A DNA stretch of 64,000 bases from Jiangella sp. DSM 45060 (GTDB lineage: Bacteria; Actinomycetota; Actinomycetes; Jiangellales; Jiangellaceae): positions 6,406,622-6,470,621 of the forward strand of contig NZ_LT629771.1 in NCBI RefSeq assembly GCF_900105175.1, in the 5' to 3' direction. The first letter of the stretch is position 1. Each line of letters starts with the position of its first letter. Both the position numbers and the translations under genes were made by a program. The notes under the pieces were generated by a model that saw only the letters and a list, made by a program, of their open reading frames with translations, did not search any database and was not told the DNA's origin. Shown in pieces: positions 42,481 to 51,946 of this stretch.

Positions 42481-44907
42481 TCAGCGGTCGGCGCCGCCGT
42501 CGCCCCAGGCTCCGCCGTTGGCGTTGCCGTTGCCGCCGGTCGGTTCGTCGGTCGGTTCCTCGGTGGGGGTGCCGCCGGTGTCGCCGCCGGATCCGCCGTC
42601 GGTGCCGGACCACTCGCTGCCCGACTCGTCGCCACCGGTGTCGCCGGACGTGTCGCCACCGGTGTCGCCGGAGGTGTCACCGCCGGTGTCGCCGGACTCG
42701 TCGGAGCCCGACTCGTCACCGCCGTTGCCGCCGCCGTTCTCGTTGCCGTTCCCGTTGTCGTCGCCGTTGTCGCCGTTCTCGTCCTCGTCCGGGGTCTCGG
42801 TCGGGGTGGGCGTCGGCGTGGGCGACGGGTTGACGGCGTCGCCGACCTCGGCCGGCTCGGGGAACTCCTGGATCTCCATGCCGTCGAGCGCGCCGGCCAT
42901 GAACGCGGTCCAGATGCGGGCCGGGAAGGCGCCACCGGTGAAGGTGTCCATGCCGTCGACGCCGTCGAGCGAGACGGTGCCGGCGGTCTCGCCCTCGCCC
43001 CGGAAGATCACGACGCTGGCCGACAACTGCGGCACGTAGCCGGAGAACCAGGCGGTGAGGTCCTCGTGGGTGCCGGTCTTGCCGGCGGCCGGCCGGTTGA
43101 GGTTCTGCGCCTCGCGGCCGCTGCCGTTCTGCACCACCTGGCTCAGCGCGAACGTGGTGTCGGCGACGACGCCGGGGTCGAGCACCGACTCGGGGACCGG
43201 CTCGACGCGGTACGGGACGTTGCCGCCGGGCTCGGTGACGGAGCGGACGGTGTACCAGTCGGCGTGCCGGCCGCCCGCGGCCAGCGTGGCGTACGCCTCG
43301 GCCATGTCGATGGGCCGGACGTGCCCGATGCCGATGGTGACGCGGGGGTCCTGCCGCAGCTGCGTCTCCTCGTCGGCCGCATAGGACAGGCCGGACGCCA
43401 GCTGGGCGTCGACGATGCTGTCGGGGCCGATGTTCATCGCGAGGTCGACGAACGCGGTGTTCATGGAGTTCTCGGTGGCCGTGACGAGGTCGATGGCCTC
43501 GCCGTACTCCTTGTCGTCCTGGTTGTGCACCGGCGGGCCGAGGATCGGGTCGGTGAGCGTGTTGCCGGAGTACCGGCTCTCCAGCGAGATGCCCTGCTCC
43601 AGCGCGGCCGCCAGCGTGAACGGCTTCACCGTCGACCCGCCCTGCACCGAGGCGTCGAGCGCGTCGTTGAACGGCTGCTCGACGGCGTCGGGCCCGCCGT
43701 ACATGGCGACGACCGCGCCGTCGCCCGGCGTCACGGCGGCGAGGCCGACCCGGACGCCGTCGGCGTGCTCCTGGGGTCGCTCCGCCTCGACGGACTGGAT
43801 GGCGGCGGACTGCGCCTGCGGGTCGAACGTGGTGACGACCCGCAGGCCGCCGGTGTCGATCTCTTCCTCGGTGAAGCCGTTGTCGATCAGCTCGTCGCGG
43901 ACCTGCTGCAGTAGGTAGCCGTTCGGGCCGCCGTAGCGGTTGGTCTTCTGTTCGGGCACGACCTCCGGCGGCACCAGCGTCTCGGCGGTCGCGGCGTCGA
44001 GCGTGCCGATGTCGACCATGCCGTCGACGACGTAGGCGAAGCGCTGCTGGTACCGCTCGGCGTTCTCCGGGCCCAGCGTGGGGTCGTAGCGCGTCGGCGA
44101 GCGCAGGATGCCGGCCAGCGCCGCGCACTGGGCGGTGTCGAGCTCGGACACCGGCACCCCGAAGTAGGAGCGGGACGCCGTCTGGATGCCGTAGACGCCG
44201 CCGCGGCCGAACCAGATGGTGTTGAGGTACGACGCGAGGATGTCGTCCTTGTCGAGCTGCTGGTCGATCTTGACCGAGATGAACAGCTCCTGCACCTTGC
44301 GGGTGAGGGTCTGGTCCTGCGTCAGGTAGTAGTTCTTGACGTACTGCTGGGTGATCGTCGAGCCACCGCCGGCCGCCGTCGACCCGTTGTTCTGGATGTA
44401 GCCGATGCCCGCGCGGAGCATGCCGACCGGGTCGAACCCGTTGTTGTCGTAGAAGCTGCGGTCCTCGGCGGCGACGACGGCGTCCTGGCAGGCCTGCGGG
44501 ATGTCGGAGATGTCGACGGTCTCGCGGTTCTCGGCGCTGAACCGGCCCAGCTCGGTCTCGCCGTCGTTCCAGTAGACGATGGTCGCCTCGGACCGGGCGA
44601 ACGCGTTGGCCTCGGGGATGTCCGTCATGGCGTAGGCGATGCTGATGCCGGCGACGCCGAGCAGCATCATGCCGAGCGCGTAGAGCCCGAAGGCCTTCCA
44701 GGAGACGAACCGGCGCCAGCCCTTGCGGCGGCCCTTGCCGTTCTTCTTGCCGCCGTTGCGACCTGCGGCGTAGCGGCGGCCGCCGCCGCGGCGGTCAGGG
44801 GTCGACGACGAGACCGCGCCCGCGGAGGCGGCGGTCCTGGGGGCCGCGCCCTTGGACGCGGCCGAACGCGCGCGGTCACCCGCGCGGCGGCGCCCTTGGT
44901 TCGTCAC
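42481..44907 (-). CDS. Class A penicillin-binding protein (bifunctional transglycosylase/transpeptidase)
   Basis: 808 residues. A basic, Gly-rich cytoplasmic N-terminus precedes a single TM (about 68-92). The GT51 transglycosylase has catalytic Glu148 (AAEDRSFYD), GGSTITQQYVKN and KVQELFISVKIDQQ. The transpeptidase shows S425-T-V-K428, S481-M-N and K610-T-G. A long tail after residue 700 is rich in Thr/Pro, then Asn/Gly/Asp, with alternating GDTSGDTGG repeats, probably a disordered extracellular extension into the wall. It is the first gene of an operon with the two glycosyltransferases, divergent from padR. Confidence 0.95.
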   Translation of the reverse strand: MTNQGRRRAGDRARSAASKGAAPRTAASAGAVSSSTPDRRGGGRRYAAGRNGGKKNGKGRRKGWRRFVSWKAFGLYALGMMLLGVAGISIAYAMTDIPEANAFARSEATIVYWNDGETELGRFSAENRETVDISDIPQACQDAVVAAEDRSFYDNNGFDPVGMLRAGIGYIQNNGSTAAGGGSTITQQYVKNYYLTQDQTLTRKVQELFISVKIDQQLDKDDILASYLNTIWFGRGGVYGIQTASRSYFGVPVSELDTAQCAALAGILRSPTRYDPTLGPENAERYQQRFAYVVDGMVDIGTLDAATAETLVPPEVVPEQKTNRYGGPNGYLLQQVRDELIDNGFTEEEIDTGGLRVVTTFDPQAQSAAIQSVEAERPQEHADGVRVGLAAVTPGDGAVVAMYGGPDAVEQPFNDALDASVQGGSTVKPFTLAAALEQGISLESRYSGNTLTDPILGPPVHNQDDKEYGEAIDLVTATENSMNTAFVDLAMNIGPDSIVDAQLASGLSYAADEETQLRQDPRVTIGIGHVRPIDMAEAYATLAAGGRHADWYTVRSVTEPGGNVPYRVEPVPESVLDPGVVADTTFALSQVVQNGSGREAQNLNRPAAGKTGTHEDLTAWFSGYVPQLSASVVIFRGEGETAGTVSLDGVDGMDTFTGGAFPARIWTAFMAGALDGMEIQEFPEPAEVGDAVNPSPTPTPTPTETPDEDENGDNGDDNGNGNENGGGNGGDESGSDESGDTGGDTSGDTGGDTSGDTGGDESGSEWSGTDGGSGGDTGGTPTEEPTDEPTGGNGNANGGAWGDGGADR

Positions 44908-45122
44908 TGAGTTCCCGGTCGGGTCGGGGACATCGGCAGTCCGGTGCGCGCGATGAGGCGCCCCGGAGTCATGCAGAGCCTACGACGCTCCATGGTCGAT
45001 CACGCCAATCCTGCTCTCGCCCTGGGCGTTTCAAACCTGCGTGTGACGACACAGCGGTCACACCCGTCACGCCGATGTGGACGGGTCACTTGCGGTTCGC
45101 GCCCCGGACGTCCTATCGTCCT

Positions 45123-45143
45123 GATGTATCGGTTCGATACATC
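45123..45143. promoter_or_regulatory. PadR operator palindrome
   Basis: Perfect 9-bp arms GATGTATCG and CGATACATC flank GTT, 31 bp before the padR start and just downstream of a plausible -10 (TATCGT at 45114-45119). The ATGT...ACAT ends match the consensus of PadR sites. The 267-bp gap also leads away to the PBP gene, so both directions could be controlled. Otherwise the gap shows no gene. Confidence 0.75.
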
Positions 45144-45174
45144 GAGCTGACAATGATGCAAGGGAGCGTACCTC

Positions 45175-45822
45175 GTGGGCAAGCGGGCAGACGCGTTGGA
45201 GCTGGCCATCCTGGGCCTGCTGCACGATGCGCCGCTGCACGGCTACGAGCTGCGCAAGAGGGTGAACTCGCTGCTGGGGTGGGGGCGAGCGTTCTCGTAC
45301 GGCACCTTGTATCCGACTCTGAAGGCGATGGTGCGGCAGGGCTACCTGGCCGAGGACGAACCCGTCGACACGCTGGTGACGACGGGTCCGCACCGCAGCG
45401 GGCGCCGTGCCCGCATCGCCTATCGGCTCACGCCCGAGGGCAAGGAGCGCTTCGCCGACCTGCTCGCACACACCGGGCCCTCGGCCTGGGACGACGAGCA
45501 CTTCGGCGTGCACTTCGCGTTCTTCGGCCGGGCCGACGCCGATACCCGCATGCGGATCCTCATCGGCCGGCGCAGCCGGCTGCAGGAGAAGCTCGACCAG
45601 TTCCGCTCGGCACTGTCGCGCACCCGAGAGCGACTCGACACCTACACGCTGGAGCTCCAGCGGCACGGCCTCGAGTCGGTCGAGCGCGAGGTCAAGTGGC
45701 TCGACGACCTGATCAGCGCCGAACAGCGCTCGATCGGCAGGCCAATGGGCGCCACGCCCACCCCAGGGTCCGGTGAGCCACCGGCGCCCCCCACCGGAAA
45801 CGAAGGAGAGAACGGCCGATGA
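45175..45822 (+). CDS. PadR-family transcriptional regulator
   Basis: 215 residues: winged helix [56 protein letters not shown], wing region [16 protein letters not shown], then a long helical dimerisation domain with a Pro/Gly-rich tail. GTG 45175 has AGGGAG eight bases upstream. The stop overlaps the ino1 start (ATGA). A PadR gene coupled to ino1 is common in actinomycetes, so it likely represses the ino1 operon through the palindrome at 45123-45143. Confidence 0.93.
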   Translation: MGKRADALELAILGLLHDAPLHGYELRKRVNSLLGWGRAFSYGTLYPTLKAMVRQGYLAEDEPVDTLVTTGPHRSGRRARIAYRLTPEGKERFADLLAHTGPSAWDDEHFGVHFAFFGRADADTRMRILIGRRSRLQEKLDQFRSALSRTRERLDTYTLELQRHGLESVEREVKWLDDLISAEQRSIGRPMGATPTPGSGEPPAPPTGNEGENGR

Positions 45823-46898
45823 GCTCGGTTCGTGTAGGCATCGTCGGCGTGGGCAACTGCGCCGCTTCGCTCGTGCAGGGCGTGCGCTACTACCGTGACG
45901 CCGACCCGGCGACGAAGGTCCCCGGGCTGATGCACGTTCAGTTCGGCGACTACCACGTCCGTGACGTCGAGTTCGTCGCCGCGTTCGACGTCGACGCCAA
46001 GAAGGTCGGGCAGGATCTCGCCGACGCGATCGGCGCCAGCGAGAACAACACCATCAAGATCTGCGACGTGCCGCCCACCGGCGTCGTCGTGCAGCGTGGC
46101 CACACGCTGGACGGCCTGGGCAAGTACTACCGCGAGACCATCGTCGAGGACGAGAGCGAGCCGGTCGACGTCGTCGCCGCGCTGAAGGCCGCCAAGGTCG
46201 ACGTCCTCGTCTGCTACCTGCCGGTCGGCTCCGAGGAGGCCGCGAAGTTCTACGCGCAGGCCGCCATCGACGCCGGCGTCGGCTTCGTCAACTGCCTCCC
46301 GGTCTTCATCGCCGGCACCCAGGAGTGGGCGGACAAGTTCACCGCCGCGGGCGTCCCGATCGTCGGCGACGACATCAAGTCGCAGATCGGCGCCACCATC
46401 ACGCACCGTGTGCTGGCCAAGCTGTTCGAGGACCGCGGCGTCACCGTCGACCGGACCTACCAGCTCAACGTCGGCGGCAACATGGACTTCAAGAACATGC
46501 TCGAGCGCGAGCGGCTGGAGTCCAAGAAGATCTCGAAGACGCAGTCCGTCACCTCGCAGCTGGTCGACGGCCTCGAGCCGCGCAACGTGCACATCGGCCC
46601 GTCCGACTACGTCGCGTGGCTGGACGACCGCAAGTGGGCGTTCATCCGGCTCGAGGGCCGCAACTTCGGCGACGTCCCGCTGAACCTGGAGTACAAGCTC
46701 GAGGTCTGGGACTCCCCGAACTCGGCCGGCATCGTCATCGACGCGCTCCGTGCGGCGAAGATCGCCATGGACCGCGGTGTCGGCGGGCCGATCCTGTCGG
46801 CGTCGTCCTACTTCATGAAGTCGCCGCCGGAGCAGTACTCCGACGACGTCTGCCGCGAGAAGGTCGAGCAGTTCATCCGCGGCGAGATCGAGCGCTGA
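45819..46898 (+). CDS. ino1: Inositol-3-phosphate synthase
   Basis: 359 residues, the actinobacterial/archaeal short form. NAD-binding [15 protein letters not shown] opens the protein; further conserved blocks are [30 protein letters not shown] and [14 protein letters not shown] with the catalytic Lys/Asp region. It converts glucose-6-phosphate to inositol-3-phosphate for mycothiol and phosphatidylinositol. Co-translated with padR and followed by a terminator hairpin. Confidence 0.96.
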   Translation: MSSVRVGIVGVGNCAASLVQGVRYYRDADPATKVPGLMHVQFGDYHVRDVEFVAAFDVDAKKVGQDLADAIGASENNTIKICDVPPTGVVVQRGHTLDGLGKYYRETIVEDESEPVDVVAALKAAKVDVLVCYLPVGSEEAAKFYAQAAIDAGVGFVNCLPVFIAGTQEWADKFTAAGVPIVGDDIKSQIGATITHRVLAKLFEDRGVTVDRTYQLNVGGNMDFKNMLERERLESKKISKTQSVTSQLVDGLEPRNVHIGPSDYVAWLDDRKWAFIRLEGRNFGDVPLNLEYKLEVWDSPNSAGIVIDALRAAKIAMDRGVGGPILSASSYFMKSPPEQYSDDVCREKVEQFIRGEIER

Positions 46899-46917
46899 TC
46901 CGCACACGGGTGGACAG

Positions 46918-46948
46918 GGAGCCGGCGCCCCACCGGGGTGCCGGCTCC
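46918..46948 (+). terminator. Hairpin terminator after ino1
   Basis: GGAGCCGGCGCCCC and GGGGTGCCGGCTCC pair at 13 of 14 positions around an ACC loop, 19 bp after the ino1 stop. There is no T-run. It would end the padR-ino1 transcript. Confidence 0.75.
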
Positions 46949-47273
46949 GCCGCGTCCGGGGACCGGGCGTTGGGACGACCCAGGGGTCGGCCGAACGGGT
47001 CACCAGCGGTGATCACTGGTCCGCCCTCAGATGAGAATCCCGTCGCCGGTGCGGCAGTTTGACGTGGCTCGTCTACCATTTCCGTCATGCTCCGGTGGGA
47101 TCGTGTGCCAGATTGAGGTGTTTCACCCATCGGTCGCCTATTGACAGAACGCTGCCGGGCAGCAAGCGTCGTCTAGCGGCGCGTGTGCGTCCCGGAGCAC
47201 GACGGCGGCCACGAAGGGGCCTGAGTCGCTCACAGGCGAGCGGCCATGGGGGACGACAGAGGAAGGAACATCG
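46949..47273 (+). promoter_or_regulatory. Upstream region of the conservon operon
   Basis: A 325-bp gap without a gene. It is somewhat less GC-rich from 47050 on and holds a perfect -35 hexamer TTGACA (47141-47146); the best -10 with a 17-bp spacer (AAGCGT, 47164-47169) is weak. AGGAAGG lies nine bases before the kinase ATG (47274). It probably carries the operon promoter and a leader of about 100 nt. Confidence 0.45.
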
Positions 47274-50200
47274 ATGACGCGGACCGCCCGAGGACGCCGT
47301 AGCAACGACGGCGCCGCGAAGCGGGCGCGCGCGAATCTGCGCCCAGCAGACCAGCGCCCAGCCGTGAAGTCCGGCCGTGCGAAGGACGGCGGCGACGGCG
47401 ATCGCTCGCGGTCGTTCTGGCAGTCCTTCCTGCACGACCGCAGCGTCCGGTCGCGCGTCGCCGCACTGGTTCTTCTCCCGCTGCTCGGCACGCTCGTGCT
47501 CGGCACCCTGTTCTTCAAGAACTCGCTCGACGACGCCTCGTCCGCCTCGCGCACCGAGAGCCTGGCCGAGGTCGGCATGGTGGCGCTGCAGGCGCTGCAG
47601 GCGGTCCAGGACGAACGCGACGTCACCGGCCTCGCCGACGGCGGCGGCACCGAGCCGGCGTCGGTCGACACCGCCCGCGAGGCCACCGACGCCGCCATCG
47701 CCGCACTGAACCAGGAGATCGACGAGCACCGCGGCGACGACCTCGGCTCCGCCTACGCGGGCGCGGTCGAGCAGTACGAGACCGAGGTCGACCGGCTGAG
47801 CGGCACCACGAACGAGTCGAACTACCGCCTCCAGCGCGACGCCAAGGACCCGCTCTTCAACGACGGCGGCACCGCCGGCTACCACCGCTTCGCCGAGGTG
47901 CTGCAGCGGCTGGCCACGGCCGCCGCCACCGGCACCGAGGACCCCGCGCTGGCCCGCCGCATCTCGGCGCTGGCCGACGTCGCGCAGGCGGTCGAGTCGG
48001 CGTCACTCGAGCGCGGCGTCGTCGCCTACTTCATGACGCCCGGCGCGCAGCCCTCGCAGGCCGATCGTGACCTGGCCGTGTCCCTCCAGGGCGAGCAGGC
48101 CATGCTGCTCGACGGCCGGTTCCTCCGCGCCCTCGGCTTCACCGAGCAGCAGCGCATCTACTCCAACGAGATCTACGTCGCCAACCGCGAGCTCGCCCAG
48201 GCCCGCACCGACATCGCAGACTTCGCCGAGCCGCGCATCGACAAGCAGCAGTGGTGGGAGCTGTCGACGCAGCGGCTCGACGCTCTGCGCGACATCCAGC
48301 AGGACACCGGCAACAGCGTGCTGGCGCTGGCGGCCGACCGCACCGACAGCGCCCGCGTCACGGCGCTGTTCAGCGCGCTCGGCGTGCTCGCCGTCCTGGC
48401 GCTCACCGTCTACCTCGCCATCGTCGTGGCGCGCTCCATCATCGGCCCGCTGCGCCGGCTGCGCGCCTCGGCGCTCGAGACCGCGCAGACCCAGCTGCCG
48501 GCGCTGGTCGACCGGGTGCACAAGGACGGCCCGGCGGTCGCCCGCAACCTCCCCGACGCCGTCACGGCCGAGGGCCGCGACGAGATCGGCCAGGTCGCCA
48601 CGGCGTTCAACGACGTCCACTCCACCGCCGTCCGGGTCGCCGCCGAGCAGGCGCTGCTGCGGCAGAACCTCGACACCATCGTCGTCAACCTCTCCCGCCG
48701 CACCCAGTCGCTGGTCGACCGTCAGCTCGGCGAGATCGAGGGCCTCGAGCAGCGCGAGCGCGACCCCGACCAGCTGAGCACGCTGTTCCGCATCGACCAC
48801 ATGGCCACCCGCGTCCGGCGGCACGCCGAGAGCCTCCTGGTCCTCGCCGGCGTCGAGGAGATGCGCAAGCACACCAGCGCGGCCGGCGTCCTCGACGTCG
48901 TCCGCACCGCGGTCGGCGAGGTCGAGCAGTACCCGCGGGTGAAGTTCGGCGTCATGCCGACCGACCTCATCACCGCCGGCGCCGTCGACGACATCGCCCA
49001 CCTGCTGGCCGAGCTGATCGACAACGCCACCGAGTTCTCCGCGCCGGCCACGCCGGTCCGGGTCACCAGCCAGCCGCTGCTCGGCGGCGGGCTGCGGCTG
49101 CAGGTCACCGACTCCGGCCTGGGCATCCCGGCCGGCCAGCTCGAGGAACTGAACGAGCGGCTGCGCAACGTCGGCGACATCGACGTCGCGGCGTCGCGCA
49201 CGCTGGGCCTCTACGTCGTCGCGCGCCTGGCCGCCAAGCACGGCATCCAGGTGCGGCTCGAGCCGGTGCCCGAGGGCGGCACGGCCGCGCAGGTCGACCT
49301 CCCGGCGCACCTCATCCTCTCCCCCCTCGACACCAGCGAGGGCGTCATCCCGCCGGTGCCGGCCGAGCCGGCGGCGCCGCAGCCGCCCAGTGGCCTGAAC
49401 GACTCCTGGAACCTCGACCCCAGCCCGGCACCGTTCCGCCGCGACGACTCCTCGCCGTCGCTGCCGCCGGTCACCGCGCCGGCCGCGTCCGGGCTGCCCC
49501 GCCGCGGCGAGCGTCCCGACGAGACCCGCGTCCCGGCCGAGGCGTCCGACCTGCCGCGGCCGACGCCCGAGCCCGCGCCGACCATGGACGCCGGCCGGCC
49601 CACCTGGCCCAGCCCGGAGGAGTCGCGGCTGCGCCCCGACACCGGCGAGTCGCGCATCGCGCCCATCACGGCCGAGACCCGCTACGACACCGGCGAGCAC
49701 GCCGTCGCCGACACCGGTGAGCACAAGCAGCTGTCCGAGACCGGTGAGCGCCGCCTCACCGACACCGGCGAGCGTCGCGTCACGACCGACCACGGCGCCC
49801 GGCCCGACGAGGCCTGGCGGCAGCCGCTGACCAACGGCAGCACCGGCTCGGCGCTGCCGACCCGCGAGCCCCGTCAGGAGCCGCGGCCCGAGATCCGCCC
49901 GCCGGCGTCGCCGCCACCGGCCATGCCCGCCGCGCCGGCCGCCCGCTCCTCGCTGCGCGCACCCGAGCCGGTGCTCCCGGAGAGCGACTCGCCGATCTAC
50001 GACTCCGTCGCCTCCGCCTGGTTCAGCCGGTCCGGCGACTCGTCCACCGACGACTGGTCCAGCCCGGCCGACGAAGGCTGGCGGCGCGCCGCCGAGGCGC
50101 TGCGCTCGGCCGAAGAGGCCGCCAGCGCCCGCGCCGGGCAGCGCGACACCGAGCCGATCCAGACGTCGCCGCCGGTGGGTTCGGGCTGGGCGAGCCGCGA

Positions 50201-50483
50201 AACGGCGGCGGCGCCGCCGGTGCCCGAGCCGGTCGCGGAGGCCGAGCCCGCGCTCAGCGCGTCCGGCCTGCCGCTGCGGCGGCGCGGCGCCTCGCTGGTG
50301 CCCGGCTCCATCGGCGAGCTCAACGAGACCGAACGCACCCGACGCCCTGCCGCGGCGGCCAAAGACGCGAGTAACGTTGCCTCGACGCTGGCCAGCCTGC
50401 AGCGAGGTGTCGGGCGCGGCCGGGAGGAAACCGGTGGCTGGGTACCCAAGCGGCCCAGCGACCCCGAGAGGAGCGATTCGTGA
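47274..50483 (+). CDS. NIT-domain sensor histidine kinase of a conservon
   Basis: 1069 residues. The TM at about 60-80 and second TM at about 361-389 bracket an all-helical extracellular nitrate/nitrite-sensing-like domain (VALQALQAVQDERDVT; ASLERGVVAYFM). A HAMP-like linker follows, then a GHKL ATPase (DDIAHLLAELIDNATEFSAPATPV about 570-595; TDSGLGIP about 613). The last 400 residues are a Pro/Glu/Arg-rich, disordered tail with many TGE units (for example DTGEHAVADTGEHKQLSETGER). The usual phosphoacceptor His helix is degenerate, as in CvnA proteins. It heads a four-gene conservon with the roadblock, DUF742 and GTPase genes. Confidence 0.92.
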   Translation: MTRTARGRRSNDGAAKRARANLRPADQRPAVKSGRAKDGGDGDRSRSFWQSFLHDRSVRSRVAALVLLPLLGTLVLGTLFFKNSLDDASSASRTESLAEVGMVALQALQAVQDERDVTGLADGGGTEPASVDTAREATDAAIAALNQEIDEHRGDDLGSAYAGAVEQYETEVDRLSGTTNESNYRLQRDAKDPLFNDGGTAGYHRFAEVLQRLATAAATGTEDPALARRISALADVAQAVESASLERGVVAYFMTPGAQPSQADRDLAVSLQGEQAMLLDGRFLRALGFTEQQRIYSNEIYVANRELAQARTDIADFAEPRIDKQQWWELSTQRLDALRDIQQDTGNSVLALAADRTDSARVTALFSALGVLAVLALTVYLAIVVARSIIGPLRRLRASALETAQTQLPALVDRVHKDGPAVARNLPDAVTAEGRDEIGQVATAFNDVHSTAVRVAAEQALLRQNLDTIVVNLSRRTQSLVDRQLGEIEGLEQRERDPDQLSTLFRIDHMATRVRRHAESLLVLAGVEEMRKHTSAAGVLDVVRTAVGEVEQYPRVKFGVMPTDLITAGAVDDIAHLLAELIDNATEFSAPATPVRVTSQPLLGGGLRLQVTDSGLGIPAGQLEELNERLRNVGDIDVAASRTLGLYVVARLAAKHGIQVRLEPVPEGGTAAQVDLPAHLILSPLDTSEGVIPPVPAEPAAPQPPSGLNDSWNLDPSPAPFRRDDSSPSLPPVTAPAASGLPRRGERPDETRVPAEASDLPRPTPEPAPTMDAGRPTWPSPEESRLRPDTGESRIAPITAETRYDTGEHAVADTGEHKQLSETGERRLTDTGERRVTTDHGARPDEAWRQPLTNGSTGSALPTREPRQEPRPEIRPPASPPPAMPAAPAARSSLRAPEPVLPESDSPIYDSVASAWFSRSGDSSTDDWSSPADEGWRRAAEALRSAEEAASARAGQRDTEPIQTSPPVGSGWASRETAAAPPVPEPVAEAEPALSASGLPLRRRGASLVPGSIGELNETERTRRPAAAAKDASNVASTLASLQRGVGRGREETGGWVPKRPSDPERSDS

Positions 50484-50875
50484 CCAACGCCTCCAGCGAC
50501 GAGCTCGGCTGGCTGCTCGACCGTTTCGTCGACCGCACCACTGGCGCCGCGCACGCGGTCGTGGTGTCCGCCGACGGTCTGCACCTCGCCGGCTCCACGG
50601 GCATGCCGCGTGAACGCGGCGAGCAGCTCGCTGCGGTGGTGTCCGGACTGGCCAGCCTCACGGTCGGCGCATCGCTGATCCTGGGCGCGGGCACCGTCCA
50701 GCAGACCCTGGTAGAGATGAGCAACGGCTTCCTGCTGGTCATGGCGGTCGGCGACGGCGCGCACCTGGCCGTGCTGGCAGCCTCCACCGCCGACCTCGGT
50801 CAGGTGGGCTACGAGATGGCGCTGCTCGTCGAACGCGTGGGCGCCGTGCTCAACCCGGCCACCCGGGTGGGGTGA
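50480..50875 (+). CDS. Roadblock/LC7-domain protein (CvnB-like)
   Basis: 131 residues with the single roadblock domain: LGWLLDRFVDRTTGAAHAVVVSADGLHLAGSTGMPRERGEQLAAVVSGLASLTVGAS. GTG 50480 overlaps the kinase stop. In conservons this protein pairs with the GTPase, likely as a MglB-type regulator. Confidence 0.94.
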   Translation: MTNASSDELGWLLDRFVDRTTGAAHAVVVSADGLHLAGSTGMPRERGEQLAAVVSGLASLTVGASLILGAGTVQQTLVEMSNGFLLVMAVGDGAHLAVLAASTADLGQVGYEMALLVERVGAVLNPATRVG

Positions 50876-50961
50876 GAATCGACGTGCACGAGCGCCGGAT
50901 GTGGTAGGGATCGGGTCAGCACCGCGCAGATCCGCGATCCGACGATGGTCTGGAGGTAACG

Positions 50962-51324
50962 ATGGCGGCACCTGACGGCCGGAGGGTACGGCCGTATCTT
51001 GCGACGCGTGGGCGCACGCGCCCGGTGCAGGACATCGCCATCGAGGCCCTCGTCTCCACCACGAAGGACGGCCGCACCAACGGCTCCGACCCGGAGCCGG
51101 AACGGGAGCGGATCCTCCGGCTGTGCCACTCGCCACGGTCCGTGGCCGAGGTGGCCGCAATCGTCTCGATGCCACTCGGCGTGGCCCGCGTGCTCGTCGC
51201 GGATCTCGAGACCGAAGGACTGGTGCGGGTCGCTGACCCGCATGCGGCGTTCGCCGGCTCCGCGGAGCCGGCTCGTAATCTGAGCGTGCTGGAAAGGGTG
51301 AGGGATGGCCTTCGTCGACTCTGA
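50962..51324 (+). CDS. DUF742 protein (CvnC-like)
   Basis: 120 residues with GRRVRPYLATRGRTRP and ILRLCHSPRSVAEVAAIVSMPLGVARVLVADLETEGLVRV, the winged-helix-like core of DUF742. Third gene of the conservon; its 3' end overlaps the GTPase start by 20 bases, and 86 bp separate it from the roadblock gene. Confidence 0.94.
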   Translation: MAAPDGRRVRPYLATRGRTRPVQDIAIEALVSTTKDGRTNGSDPEPERERILRLCHSPRSVAEVAAIVSMPLGVARVLVADLETEGLVRVADPHAAFAGSAEPARNLSVLERVRDGLRRL

Positions 51325-51901
51325 GGTGTCTGGCGGCACACAGGCCGACCAAGACGCGCTGTCGGTCAAGATCGTCGTGGCCGGCGGTTTCGGCGTGGGC
51401 AAGACGACGTTCGTCGGCGCGGTCAGCGAGATCGAGCCGCTGCGTACCGAGGCACTCATGACGGAGGCCTCGACCAGCGTCGACGACCTCTCCATGCTGC
51501 CCGAGAAGCGCACCACGACCGTGGCCATGGACTTCGGCCGCATCACGCTGGCCGAGGACCTCGTGCTGTACCTCTTCGGCACGCCGGGCCAGAACCGGTT
51601 CTGGTTCATGTGGGACGACATCACCCGCGGCGCCATCGGCGCGGTCGTGCTCGTCGACACCCGCCGCCTGGCCGACTGCTTCGGCGCCATCGACTACGTC
51701 GAGCAGCGCGGCATCCCGTTCGTCGTCGCCCTCAACGCGTTCAACGGCATTCAGGAGCACGATGTCGAGGACGTCCGCGACGCCCTGCAGGTCGGGCCCG
51801 AGGTCCCGTTCGTCGTCACCGACGCGCGCGACCGCGAGTCGGTCAAGGTCGTGCTCGTCACGCTGGTCGAGCACGCGATGTCGCTGATCCAGCAGACCTG
51901 A
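51305..51901 (+). CDS. Ras-like GTP-binding protein of a conservon (CvnD-like)
   Basis: 198 residues. P-loop GGFGVGKTT (about 28-36), switch-region TTTVAMDFGRITL, G3-like LFGTPGQNRFWFMW and VALNAFNG, where the normal NKxD is replaced, as usual in CvnD. It is expected to cycle between GTP and GDP under the roadblock partner and relay the kinase signal; outputs in Streptomyces conservons include development and antibiotic production. Confidence 0.94.
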   Translation: MAFVDSEVSGGTQADQDALSVKIVVAGGFGVGKTTFVGAVSEIEPLRTEALMTEASTSVDDLSMLPEKRTTTVAMDFGRITLAEDLVLYLFGTPGQNRFWFMWDDITRGAIGAVVLVDTRRLADCFGAIDYVEQRGIPFVVALNAFNGIQEHDVEDVRDALQVGPEVPFVVTDARDRESVKVVLVTLVEHAMSLIQQT

Positions 51902-51946
51902 CCCCTTCGCCGGGAACCTCCCGCGCGCACCATACGTCCTAGTGAC

